From positions 17,131,975 to 17,195,974 of the forward strand of contig JALGQZ010000011.1 in assembly GCA_023105745.1 (NCBI GenBank): a DNA stretch of 64,000 nucleotides, read 5' to 3'. A program made the position numbers and the translations under genes. This stretch comes from Austropuccinia psidii (Eukaryota; Basidiomycota; Pucciniomycetes; Pucciniales; Sphaerophragmiaceae). Every line of letters starts with the position of its first letter. Position 1 is the stretch's first letter. The notes beneath the pieces are model-generated. The model searched no databases. It saw only the letters and a program-made list of their open reading frames with translations, and was not told the origin of the DNA. This document shows, piece by piece, positions 10,854 to 21,660 of this stretch.

Positions 10854-12919
10854 ATGCTGCAACCCCCCACTGAAGGTGAGTTCCAGACCCTTGAGCTTCT
10901 TTGGAAGCATGTGCATAATTTTTCCAGGGCTCAGGGGTATGCTTTGTCCACCTTGAGGTCCAATATGACCCACAACCAAATTGAGATAGGTTGTGACAGG
11001 TCTGGGACCCCAAATCCCAACAAAAGCCCCTCCAAAACAGTCACCTCAAGAAAGCTTGACTGTCCTTTTAGACTTTATTCCAGAAAATATGCCAAGAGTA
11101 CCACTGGGACTCTTAAAGTCAAAAATCCTGAACATAGCAATGATGCCACTGAAAATATCATGGCACATCCTTCTTTCAGGAAATTCAATGATCAAGAAAC
11201 ATCCCAAATTGCTCAAATGTCTGAATCACTGCGCATGCCAAGGCAAATTCAGGCCCAATTATGCAGCCATAGGGAGTCTGACAGTCCTGTAATCCTTAAA
11301 TACACTTACAACCAAGTCAAGAAAATGAAGAAAGACAAACTGAAAGGCAGAAGGCCCATTGAGGCTCTTATTGACACCCTAAAAGAAGAAAATTTTGTTT
11401 GGTCCTCTGCAAGGGATGCTGAAGGACACATTACCTCCTTGTTTTTAACTCACCCCCTTGCCATAAAACTCCTTCAGGGATTTCCTCATGTCATTCTTAT
11501 GGATTGTACTTATAAAACCAATAAGTAAAAAATGCCCCTTTTTCATATTGTTGGATTCAGCTCAACCAATAAGACTTTTTCTGGGGCTTTTTGTTTGATG
11601 AAGAATGGAACTGGAACCTCATCTACTTGGGAATTAAATCAATACATAGAAAAGGTCCTCAACAACACCAATCTTGTTCCCCCTCCAGCTATTGTTATTG
11701 AGAGGGATCTGTCCTTGAAAAACTCTCTTATGAAGCTCTTCCCAGACTCCAAAGTCACGTTATGCATTTGGCACATAAATAAAGATGTATCTGCCCATTG
11801 CATGAAGAAAATTGGTCATTTCACTGATTTTGAAAATTTTATGGGCCTTTGGAATCAAGTAATATACTTTTATATTTCATTTTATTTCACTTCTTTTCAC
11901 TTTTTTTCTTATTATTGTTTTTATTAATGACTTTGGGATTCATTTCTCAGCTTATGTATTCATCCACTTAAAGGTCTTTCAAAGACAACTGGAAGAGGCT
12001 TCAAAATCAAGTCAAAAATCCTGAAGTCTTGTAATATTTGGAAAATACCTGGCTTCCTCTAAAGGAGTATTATGTGCCAGCCTGGACCAACCACCATTGC
12101 CACCTGGGTGTGGGCTCCACCTCCAGAGTTTAAGGTGCCCATGCCATGGCTAAACTTTGGCTCCAAAATTCCACTGGTACTCTCCTGGAGGTAGTCAGGG
12201 CACTCCACATGGCATTCAGAAAACAATTTATTGAAATCATCAACAGAATCTCCAAAGAAATGATTTTCCATTTCAAGAAGTTTCCTCTACACATCTGTTC
12301 TCTCAATGGCAAGGTGTCTCATTATGCTCTTCAGATTTCCTTTGAAAATTTCAAAACCAAATTTCCTCCCAATGGAAAATTCACCAACAAATACCGCAAT
12401 TATCAAGGAGTTCCTTGCAGTCATAAGACTGAAAAGGCATTTTCCAGGTGCCAAAGGCTTGAGATATCAGGCTTCCATCCTCAGTGGCATTTGAATTTGC
12501 CTGTGAGGGTTTTTAACTTCAAATTCTTACTTTTTTCCTTATCAACTGATTTTCTTTGTCATATTTTTCTCAGAATGGTTTTCAAGGTGATTATCAAAGT
12601 GTTGAAAAAGAAACAAAGAATGAAGCCAAGAAAATCTTTTGAAGATATTGGGGAAGACCTTTTTCAAAGACCAATGGCAGAAATCACCCCAATTCTTCAA
12701 CATTTGCAAGTTTTTCTGACTGGACAAGTCCCATTTGATCAAATTCCCAAGAGTAAAGAGGATGATAGATATTATGAAGACCCACTAGAATACAAGAATA
12801 TCAGCTTAAGACCTCAAGGATCCAAGAATAAAAACAACAATCCAAAAAAAGAGAACCATCAAGATTTGAAATTATTGAAATTCAATGCAAGAGAAGAGGA
12901 AGACCCCCATCAAAAGTGA
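10854..12919 (+). pseudogene. MULE transposase (FAR1/SWIM type), broken
   Basis: The start is the ATG at 10854 (MLQPPTEGEFQTLELLW); the upstream extension has no ATG. The N-terminal FAR1-like region shows CDRSG and KLDCPF. The MULE catalytic core shows VILMDCTYKTNK (first Asp), VIERDLSLKN (second Asp) and LCIWHINKDV. The region expected to hold the third acidic residue reads TSRV-stop-GAHAM: the Glu codon is now TAA at 12131-12133. A SWIM-like GVPCSHK and GFHPQWHL follow. Probable introns are 11859-11950 and 12503-12573. Other TAA codons lie at 11526-11528 and in the second exon, otherwise still in frame. A dead transposase. Confidence 0.88.
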
Positions 12920-12967
12920 CCAGTACAATAACATCAAGATCACAGTGAAATGACCCCTCTCCAATTA

Positions 12968-13941
12968 TGGAAGTGGACTCATCTAAAAATTCTGAAGATT
13001 CTGAGGACTCATTATCTAAATCAATCAGTTCATCAGATTCACTACCCTCAGCAAATTAATTAAATAAATTAGAAGTCACCCTTAGAAGGTCCAGAAGATT
13101 GGCAATTGGAAGCAAAGCCTCACAAAGAAAATCACACCAGCCTGCCACCTTTCTTAAGATATATGATGCAATTTACTTGACCTTTGAGCATTGTCAAAGC
13201 AATTATCACACAAGTTATTAATTCTCCAAGCTTTTTGTGAGTTTCTTGTTCTTTTTCATGTATATTTCTCTTGTTTATTTTGATATTTGTTCATCTTTTG
13301 ACCTTATTTTATCAGATACCTGGCTCAGAAGACTTGCCGAAGTTTATATTGAAATACACCTTCAAGGCCATCAATGTCCAGGGTTATGGAAAGTGTGGCT
13401 ACAAAACAGTACCCACTACATTTGCAAGACTCAAGATCAATGGGCTGATGTCAGAGGTGACTTGGATGAATAAATTCAACAAAATCAAGACCTTTATGAA
13501 GCAATGAACACTTTAATTCCCTCAGTATCCTCTTATTTGAAAAGAACTGAATGGTATGAAGATGTTGGCCAGGCTCCAAAAAGCAAGTGGATTTCCATGC
13601 CTGACATGGGGGAGCCAATTGCAAATAAGTATCAAAGACCAGTTTTCTTTTATTCCACAGTCCAATATTTTTCTTTTTTCCCTCATTGCTGTCCTACAAA
13701 TGATAATACCCCAATTTTTATCTTCTTCTTGGATAGCTGTTCTCATTTTTTTCCTTTGGATATAATCATTTCTATAGTTTATCCAGTCCTCCCAATTACT
13801 GTGAATTGGGAATTATATGCCCAACCACAAGCCCTGGGGTGGGCTGATAAATTTAAGAAACACAGGATGTTATATTTGTCCAATCTTCCTCCCCCCCCCC
13901 CTCAGAAAAGACCAACTATTTTGGGGGTTGATTCAGATTGA
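12968..13941 (+). pseudogene. OTU-like cysteine protease domain of the MULE
   Basis: A Ser-rich linker (KNSEDSEDSLSKSISSSDS), then a likely intron (13237-13315) and an OTU-type domain. The catalytic-Cys region is QGYGKCGYKTV, where intact OTU domains have DGNCG, so the Asp is lost but the Cys remains. After a frameshift near 13430 come QWADVRGDLDE, SKWISMPDMGEPIANKY and a late SHFFPLD at the expected catalytic-His region. OTU proteins are deubiquitinase-like; some MULE-type elements carry such a domain. Whether it was one protein with the transposase or a second gene cannot be decided here. It ends with a TGA at 13939-13941. Confidence 0.72.
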
Positions 13942-14622
13942 TTGATTTTTGTATACACAATTTATGCCAATTAACCCCCTCCTCAGTCCTATTTTTTGCT
14001 TAAATCCCACCTCAGTCCCCTTTTTTATCAGACATGTGGCACTTTTGTACTTGCAAATAGTCATATTACAAACAAGAAAAAAAAACATTTGAGAAAAAAC
14101 ACTCATTGTGCCTTCACTGGTTGTCTGACCAAAGATATTCCCCCAATTCATAAGCTACTGGTTCTTTATTGTCCAGATTGAACCCTTCATTTTGAAAAGA
14201 ATTCAGGAAATTCATAAGTGGGAAGTTCTTATATTAATTTTTCAAAAATAGTCATATTACAAATACAGGAAAAAAACATCTGAAAAAAACTCTTTTTTGA
14301 GCCTTCACTTGTCCTACCAAAAGAAATTCCCAAAATTATGGGCTTATGGTTCTTTATTCTCCAGATTGTCCCCTTCAATTCAAAAAAAAATGAAGGAAAT
14401 TCATAAGTGGAAATATTTTAAATTAATTTTTTTAAAAAATATTCCATTTTGTCAAATTGGCCACATTTGAGAAATTTGGCAAAAAAAAGATATGAAAAAT
14501 TTGTGGGTATTGACATCCCATGTTGGCAAAAATATGGCAAAAAAAATTGAAAAAAACCTCAAAACTGATCCTGAGGAATTTGTTTGGAAAATGGGGTCAC
14601 TTACGTTCTTTGGCCATGAATT

Positions 14623-14663
14623 GGTAAAAACATGTAAGGGCTTATGTGTGTTTACCAACACCC
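14623..14663 (-). repeat. Right terminus of MULE, with subterminal hairpin
   Basis: The terminal 17 bases are the right inverted repeat. Just inside, GGTAAAAACATGTAAG (14623-14638) and CTTATGTGTGTTTACC (14641-14656) form an inverted repeat with 13 of 16 pairs and a 2-nt loop. The inner arm also resembles the left terminus in direct orientation. Confidence 0.6.
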
Positions 14664-14783
14664 TTTATATAATCATATTTATTTAAAAATATAAATATTT
14701 CTACACCATAATTACAATAATTACTTATTATTAAGATTATTTTTTATCTTATTCTTTAATTTAATAAGGCCATTAATAGTACA

Positions 14784-14813
14784 ATAAGTAAAATATTTGT
14801 AATATTTACTTAT
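14784..14813 (+). other. Terminal hairpin of LTR C
   Basis: ATAAGTAAA (14784-14792) pairs perfectly with TTTACTTAT (14805-14813); with one bulge the stem extends further. It ends 22 nt before the LTR end. LTRs A and B have unrelated hairpins at the same distance. Confidence 0.55.
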
Positions 14814-14835
14814 CATTTCAAAGTCAAACCTTACA

Positions 14836-17800
14836 ACACCATATCCCCCTTTGTTACAGGATTATTTCAGAAATTAGGAACTGTTTACCTGTGATTTCCC
14901 CCTCAAGGACATCTTTATCCAATACCACACTGAAAGAACTTCTGCAATGATACTTACTACTATTTTCAACCTAAAAACTAGCACTGCTAAACCAATTAAG
15001 CTTACCACCTTCCCCATCAATGCTACCACCCCCAACTCCTCTATATTTCATATGGCCTCCTATCATTTTATCTTCTTCTTCTTTTCCTCAAAAATCATTC
15101 TTATCATTCTCTAACTATATCAATCATTTTCTCTTTGATTTAATCATTATATTATTTCACAATTTTTCAATTAATTCAGCTCCAATTTCCTATTAATGTA
15201 CAACAGCCGTTTATTTATCCAATTTACAACCAACTGATCTCTTGTTTGTAGTAACCAAATCCCCTAGCTCACTTGTAGCCTAGTCTAATTCCTTAATACT
15301 AATTCAATATTTCTCTACCTGTGATTTAGTTATTGACCTCTTGTATATTCCATTCAGCTTTTACTTAAAACTAACATTAGTTTTTTGTATAAAATACAAA
15401 AAAATTAAGCTTAATGTAGCTGAAAATGTTTTACCTGATTTCAATTGAATAAATCAAGTTTTTGTTCATTTGTACTTATTTATTCATAGTTTTCAGGCTT
15501 GAAGTTAAAAAAATAATAAATATTTATTCTACATATTGATAAAGGATTGAGTTAGTCTTGATTGCAATATTTAATCTCATAGAATTGAATCAAATAAAGG
15601 TTTTTTATTCTTAAAAACCCAATAGGCTTTACCACTAAATTGAAAAATATCAGGATTTTTTGGTGATCAAGACACCAACAAGGAGTATAGCTTTCATAAA
15701 TGATGTGCAAATAGAAAAAGAAAAAATAGGAATTTGTCAATATTTTTTGAATCATTTTACTTGGGGATAAATATTAGATATGAAATTTGTTTCTATAATG
15801 TTCTAAATTTCAATACAATTAAGATTGCCTTGACCCATACCTCCCAAAAACCATAACCTGTTTTGGTATTAATTACCTATTGTTTTGTTTTTGATCACAC
15901 CACAAAAAAACTATTGACTGTTAAGTTGAATGAAGGAGAAAATAAAACAGAAATATTGGTATAAAGGGGAATACATCACTTTCAATAAGAAATAATAATA
16001 TTTGTAACACATTTCACCAGGAAATAATTACCCCATAACATTAAAGGACCCCAAATGCACAGAAAAGGCCTTCAAAACATGAAAATTATATCTTGAAACA
16101 AGTAAATACATGAAAAAAAACCATACAAATTACCAACAGTAATATTACTCCCACATTAACTCCTTAAAAAGCCCTCAGACCCTCAAATACAGTCCAAATT
16201 TCGAAAAATATTACTTAGAGAGGAAGGGGATATTGTAGCACAATCTGCTTTCAATTGGAAAATCCTCTATCAAACACCATTACAATCTCATATAGGTATT
16301 TAGCCTACATTTAGAACCTACACAAACCAATTATTAATAAACAAATTATCCTGAAGTGATAAAGCAGTTATATTAACATTAATATAATCTCATATAAGCA
16401 CAGATAAGCTTAAACTACAATTACAAATCACATCATAAGGGAATGAAACCTTACTACACCTTCCTTATTACCTCTAATATGATAGAAGATCATTTTCACA
16501 AGAGAAAATTTCCTCATTAAACAACCCTAAAGCACCTTAAATAAATTCAACATTCAACCAAACTGTTACATCATATCCCTCAAGCATTATGAAGATCCTT
16601 TCACTCAATTGGACAGTAAGCCCAGGAGCCAAAAATCATACAATTAATAGCTATATCCAATACAAGGAAGAACCCTTCATAGCTTCGAATTACACATTAA
16701 CTAGAAAAAACGTCAACTTAAATAATACAATAGGATTCTCCCCAGAAATCATCACTCAATTCTGTGAAAAATGACCAATTAAACACAGAACCTGAATAAA
16801 ATGACCTATTTTGGAAAATTATAAAAAATATGTAATTTATTAAGGGAAAAACTACAGTTTTCAAAGAGGCAAAATACTCCCCATGGAGAACAATTGGTAC
16901 CCCAAACAACATCAATGGATCCCCCTAACCAATTTTTATTATCCCTTCCTCATGGTATTTCATACTATTAAATGATCATTCAAAGCTGAATATATCATAT
17001 AAAACCATTAATGAACCAATGAGATATTAGATTCACTATAAACTTTTTCCTTATTATTAAAAGGTAGTCTGGTCAAAGCTAAATAGCCATAAAATCAGTA
17101 GCTGATAAGATAAAAAAAGAATATCATAATTAATCTGATTGTCATCACTCAAACACTATTCATAGCTTTTAAGATACTATTACCCCCTTTTGAAAGATAT
17201 ATATCATTGGTACTACTTAAGTAATTATCTCAAACAACCCCTCATAATATTAATACTTAAATCTCAATAGCTTACCACTTTCAAGTTATTTTTTTTATTA
17301 TATTTCTTAATTTATATTTAGCTTAACTTAAAATGATTATTAAAAATTTCAATTTATTACTATATCTTCACCACTCCAATAGCTTTCCAATATTTAAAAC
17401 TATATTTTAGCCGTATATTATTGTTGATGGTTATCCAGTAGGTGCTATAAAGACTACTAAGTGAGTCTTCTCTATCTTCAAAGAAAAAATATTTCTGTAT
17501 CAATGAGCTCAGTCAAAAGACTGTTAAGTACATTCAGAGGGGAATCTAAAACTCCCTTGGAACACTTTGTTACAGGATTTCACATTGATTCAAAGGTTAC
17601 TATCTATTATTTTCCTTTCAAGTACTGCAATATCCAATTCTAAACCATCAAACCCCATTAATTTCTGGACCTAACAGGCTACTGAATAATTAAAATTTAC
17701 TTAAAATTTATAACCTGTCCAAAAGAATAACTTATACCCTTTTTTCCACAAAACTATTATCTTTCCTCTCAAGATTCATACCTTTCTTTTCATACTGTAA

Positions 17801-19989
17801 ATTCTTGCTTCTCTCTGCAATGAATTTTGTTAATTCTACAAAGCCACCCCAAATTCCACTTTTCACCACACAAATTTTAAACATCCTTTTTTCTCACCTT
17901 TCACCAAATCCAAAATCTTTAGCTATTCCCAACCTGGATGATGAAGTCAAATTGGACCAACTTGAGGCCAGTCTCAAATATTTGGAAAAATTTGCTAAAA
18001 AAAATTAAGTATTCAGAGAAGCAAAAAGATGGATAAGTCACTTCTTCCAAGGAAGATTGGCTCAAAATTCAGGGAAATCTGATTAAAGAGAAAATAATTT
18101 TTGATATTTTTTCAATAAAAATAAGGAATTAAAAGATTGAATAATCATTATAAAATAAGACTAAAATGAGATTACTTACATTCCAGATAAAGCTGAACAT
18201 TCTATTTCATCAAATTCCAACAAAATAAGCAAAAAAAAGAAAAATATGTACTTAAAACAATCCAAAAATTCAAAGATATCCCAAGAATGAAATGTTTCAA
18301 AAATTCTACTGATAATGGCTTTGAAGTTGCTACACTGGGAAAAATAGAATAAAATTTTGGATTGGTACCACAAAGACATAAAGTATCAAAAGATAAAATC
18401 GGAAAATTTCATTTAAATTTACCCCTACCTGCTTCTGAAGCAGCCACAGATTTCTGATTAGTTGAAAAATTAAATTAAATCTGTACCACAGTGTATGATA
18501 ATTCATTGAAAAAAATGAAATTAAATTTAAAATTCATGGCTGAGCTGACAACATTTCAAGATACTTTGTACAAAAAGCATTTCAGAAAAATGCTACTATT
18601 ACCAGAAATGTGCTTTGGGAAAAGGGGATGAATTTTGTATATTTTTGTGTAATCCTCATGAATGAATTGATGAGCCTTTCCAGAAAAATTCTATATGCTT
18701 TTAAACCCCAAAGCAGCTTCTTATATTTCAAAAAGAATTGATGGAAAATGTATCTTACCAGACTGATATAATAAAGGAAATGAAATTTTGGGGGGAGAAA
18801 TTTTGAAAAATATCTTCCATGTGATAGTCTTAACATGGATAAAACTGATTTATCCTATTTATAAGCTCCTTCTATAACTAAAAAAGAGAAGGAACACAAA
18901 TTCTTTGTCATTTTTTCTCAGTATGCCACCTGATATACCAAGGAATCCTTGGTGTAACTTCCTCAACAGTCACACATTATGGCCAGGAGAATTCTTTGGA
19001 ATACTCTTGCTGTTCCTAATATGTAACTTTCTTTTTCCCACAATATCACTTTCATATTCCTGTATTATTATTAGTATTAGGTGGAAACCTAGTGCTTTCA
19101 TTTCTCTCAAGAGAAGGACTTGATGATAATAATAAATTCATCCCACAGTAAGGATAACTTAAAAGCCAAATTTCGCTAAAGTTTTTTCTAGAGGTATAGG
19201 CTGCTAACCAGTACGGGTTCATTTTCTCTGATTTACAGAATGGTCAGAAATCCTACTTTAGAATAATTTACAAAATTCTTTGACATAAATGAAGAGATTA
19301 TCCATTATATAATGAAGTCTAATTCATTTTGTGTTCTGAAAATATATTGAAGTTAAGATTTATATTGAGTGCAGGAAGCTGATTGAAAGGAAACTGTCCA
19401 AATCTTAAAGAAAACAAAATTGAATCCAATAGCAGAGCAGAGTACTTATTAATATCACTCAAATGAAATTCATTGATACCATCAAGGAATAGAGGAGATG
19501 CAACTAATTTTGAATGTAACAAATAGCTTGAAGCAATAAACAATTCAATGGATACTATAAACTTCATATTTTTTTTTTTATTTTTGGTGAATTGTATTAA
19601 TAAAAGAAGTTTTCAAAGTGGAATTTCCTGATCCAAAATATAATTTTCTTCACACATATGAATTAATTTATATCTCATATTAATAAAGATTGTTTCTTGC
19701 ATTTGATTGTGACCAAAAGAAATTAAATGTCAATTTTTCTATCATGGCTACAAATTCTTATTTTGAACCATCCCACTGTAGTTTTTGTATCTTATAGAGT
19801 CAGTTATACTCCAAGATTCCTCATAGATTTGAATATTTTCTTTGAACTCAAAAAAGGTTTTCTGAAGTTGATTTTTGGAAAGGAAAATTAATTTTCTTTT
19901 GGTAATATTGAAAATCTTTTTGCAAAAGGATTTTTGATATACAAACAAATTTTTCTTTCTCCAGAAGAATCAGCTTCCTTTGAAAAGAA
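14836..19989. other. AT-rich stretch without a supportable gene
   Basis: Follows the end of LTR C; ACACC at 14836-14840 is the expected target copy of element C, with its partner off-window. I find no domain-bearing frame. The most gene-like piece is a 63-codon frame from the ATG at 17820 to 18008 with an acidic/Leu-rich end (LDDEVKLDQLEASLKYLEK), preceded by pyrimidine-rich DNA. It could be a small exon but I do not recognise it. The rest looks like decayed intergenic or old transposon DNA. Confidence 0.5.
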
Positions 19990-20960
19990 ACTTTACTTAG
20001 TAAAAAAGCTTTGTTTTATTCAGTTGAAAGCCATTGGTTATTTTTGCAAAAAAAAATCGTTTTCTTTTTGGAAGGTCGGGTTTTTAATTATGATTCAGAT
20101 TCAATAAAATTAAAGGTTTGGAAAGAAACTGTGTTTTTTGAAGAAAAAAATGACACTTTCAAAAAATATTTTGGGAGGTTTCAGTAGTTTTGAAAAAAAA
20201 AATAGATTTTATGAAAAAATAAAGTTCTGCTCAAGAAGAAATAATATTTTGCAAAACAAAATATTTTCTTGTTGAAAAAAAACATTTTTCTCTGATAACT
20301 TAGATTGTTTCAAAAAAAATCATTTAAAACAAATCTATATATTTTGAGAAGAAATCAGCATTTTCACAAGAAAAATTTATTTGGGAAAGCTAGTTTTTCC
20401 AAGAAAATAGGTTTTGTAAAAAAATGTCTTGAACAACAATTATACTTTTTTAAAAGAAATATTTTTTTCAAAGTGTACTTATTGAAAGAAAAATACCTCT
20501 TCTGGAAGAAATTAGTTTTTCTGAAAAAGTGTAGTTTTCCTGCAAAAATATTCTCTTGTAAAATACTAAAAAGGTGCCTTTTTGTCACAAATCTAGCTAG
20601 CTTTTTTGCACAAAAAGGGTTCACTTGGAAAAACAAATTCTTTTTTCAGAAAACTACCTTCTTTGAAAAACTAATTAAACTTTATTTTTTGAAAAATACT
20701 TAAAAATATTTTTTTGGAAAAAACTGGTAAAAAAATAGTAAAAAAACAGTTTGTTGAAAAAAACTAGTAAAAAACATTTTATTGAAAAAACCAGTGAAAA
20801 ATAGTTTTTTTCAAAAAGAGAGGGGTTTTTGAAAAAAAACTAGTACAAAACAGGTATTTTGAAAATAACTAATACAAAAATATTTTTTTTGAAAAAAAAC
20901 TACAAAAACAGTTTTCTTGACAAAAACCAGCAAAAAAAAGAATTTCTTGAATTTGTTGGT
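19990..20960. repeat. Degenerate minisatellite, TTTTTGAAAAA type
   Basis: A field of diverged units built on a T-run, G or C, and A-run. It is clearest at 20700-20960, where a 28-32 bp unit of the form TTGAAAAAAACTAGTAAAAA recurs with cores ACTGGT, ACTAGT, CCAGTG, ACTAGT, ACTAAT, ACTAC and CCAGC. The Phe/Lys-rich translation of 20305-20703 is a product of this repeat, not a gene. Borders are approximate. Confidence 0.7.
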
Positions 20961-21189
20961 TGCAGAAATTTTCGCGGATGAAATTCCAGAATCCAACTGT
21001 TCCTCTCCTAGTTCTTAAGGACTTCATCTGTATTACTTTTTCACTTTGTTATGTGTACAAGTCAGCCATGTGGCAGTGAATGAGATTTTCCTTGCCAACC
21101 TCCATGGGAAAGCCTCTCTGCTCTCCTTTCTTTGGAGAGAGGCCACCTATTATTCCTCTGTGTTTTGATTTATTGGTGCCACCAGGGCC

Positions 21190-21660
21190 CACCTGTAATA
21201 AAATAACACTGTAGAGGCTGGTGTGCACAACACCCAGCCTGTTACAGTGGGTTTTGGGCGCTTGTTTGTACTATCTGATGCAAAAAGACCCTGGCTTTAA
21301 GGCTTTGTTTGAACCAGCTAGTACAAAAAAACCCCTGGCTTTTTAAATTTGGTTTTGGGGAGTTTTTCACACCCCTTCCCCTTTACAGCAGGTTTGAGGG
21401 GGCTTTTTTTAAAAGCACCCCTTCCTTTGTTATTGGGCTTTATGGGGTTTCTCACCACAGCTTTTCGGAACCAACCCCAGAGTTTTGGAGATGGTGTAAT
21501 GGGTCTTTTCACACAAGTGGGAGAAAACTACCTTAAGCCTTTTGAAGCAAGCTCTGGGGAGTTTTTCAAACTACCAAATATGAATGACCTCTGTATTTTA
21601 GAGATAGCTTGTGGGGTCTTTCTGCACTACCTAAGATAAACCAACCCACAACCTTTGTAG
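21190..21660. repeat. GC-richer degenerate repeat field, about 45-bp unit
   Basis: Successive segments carry CCCTGGCTTT or a variant, then a GGTTTTGGGG or GGGGAGTTTTTC block, then CAC/ACTACC and A-rich spacers (for example 21286-21295 and 21330-21360, 21407-21450, 21540-21580). Copies are strongly diverged and the unit length is irregular. The DNA is noticeably richer in G and C than its surroundings. An 8-bp inverted repeat, GCCTCTCT with AGAGAGGC, lies just upstream, near 21112-21143. Confidence 0.5.

Larger units (their letters stand above)
10326..14663 (+). mobile_element. Decayed MULE-OTU DNA transposon
   Basis: A Mutator-like element of 4.34 kb. Left terminus 10326-10342 and right terminus 14647-14663 are inverted repeats matching at 14 of 17 positions (GGTTATTGGTAAAAACA against GGGTGTTGGTAAACACA). 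TTTATATA flanks both sides (10318-10325 and 14664-14671) as an 8-bp target duplication, extendable to 9 with one mismatch. It lies inside the 3' LTR of Ty3-C, whose tail resumes directly after it. It carries a transposase and an OTU-like reading frame, both broken. Confidence 0.8.
8513..14835 (+). repeat. 3' LTR of Ty3-C, split by a MULE
   Basis: Begins TGTGAGCC at 8513, after GTGGTAGTGAA, which matches the GGTGGTAGGGAA before the Ty3-B 3' LTRs. It ends CAAACCTTACA at 14835. The LTR is in two pieces, 8513-10325 and 14672-14835, together about 1.98 kb, close to the 2.19 kb of Ty3-B. Joining the two pieces restores an AT-rich stretch comparable to the U5 region of LTR B, which supports the MULE as a later insertion. 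Confidence 0.82.

Noticed and set aside
20305..20703. 132-codon Phe/Lys-rich frame
   Set aside because: It is the translation of the degenerate T-run/A-run minisatellite, with an equally odd frame on the other strand.
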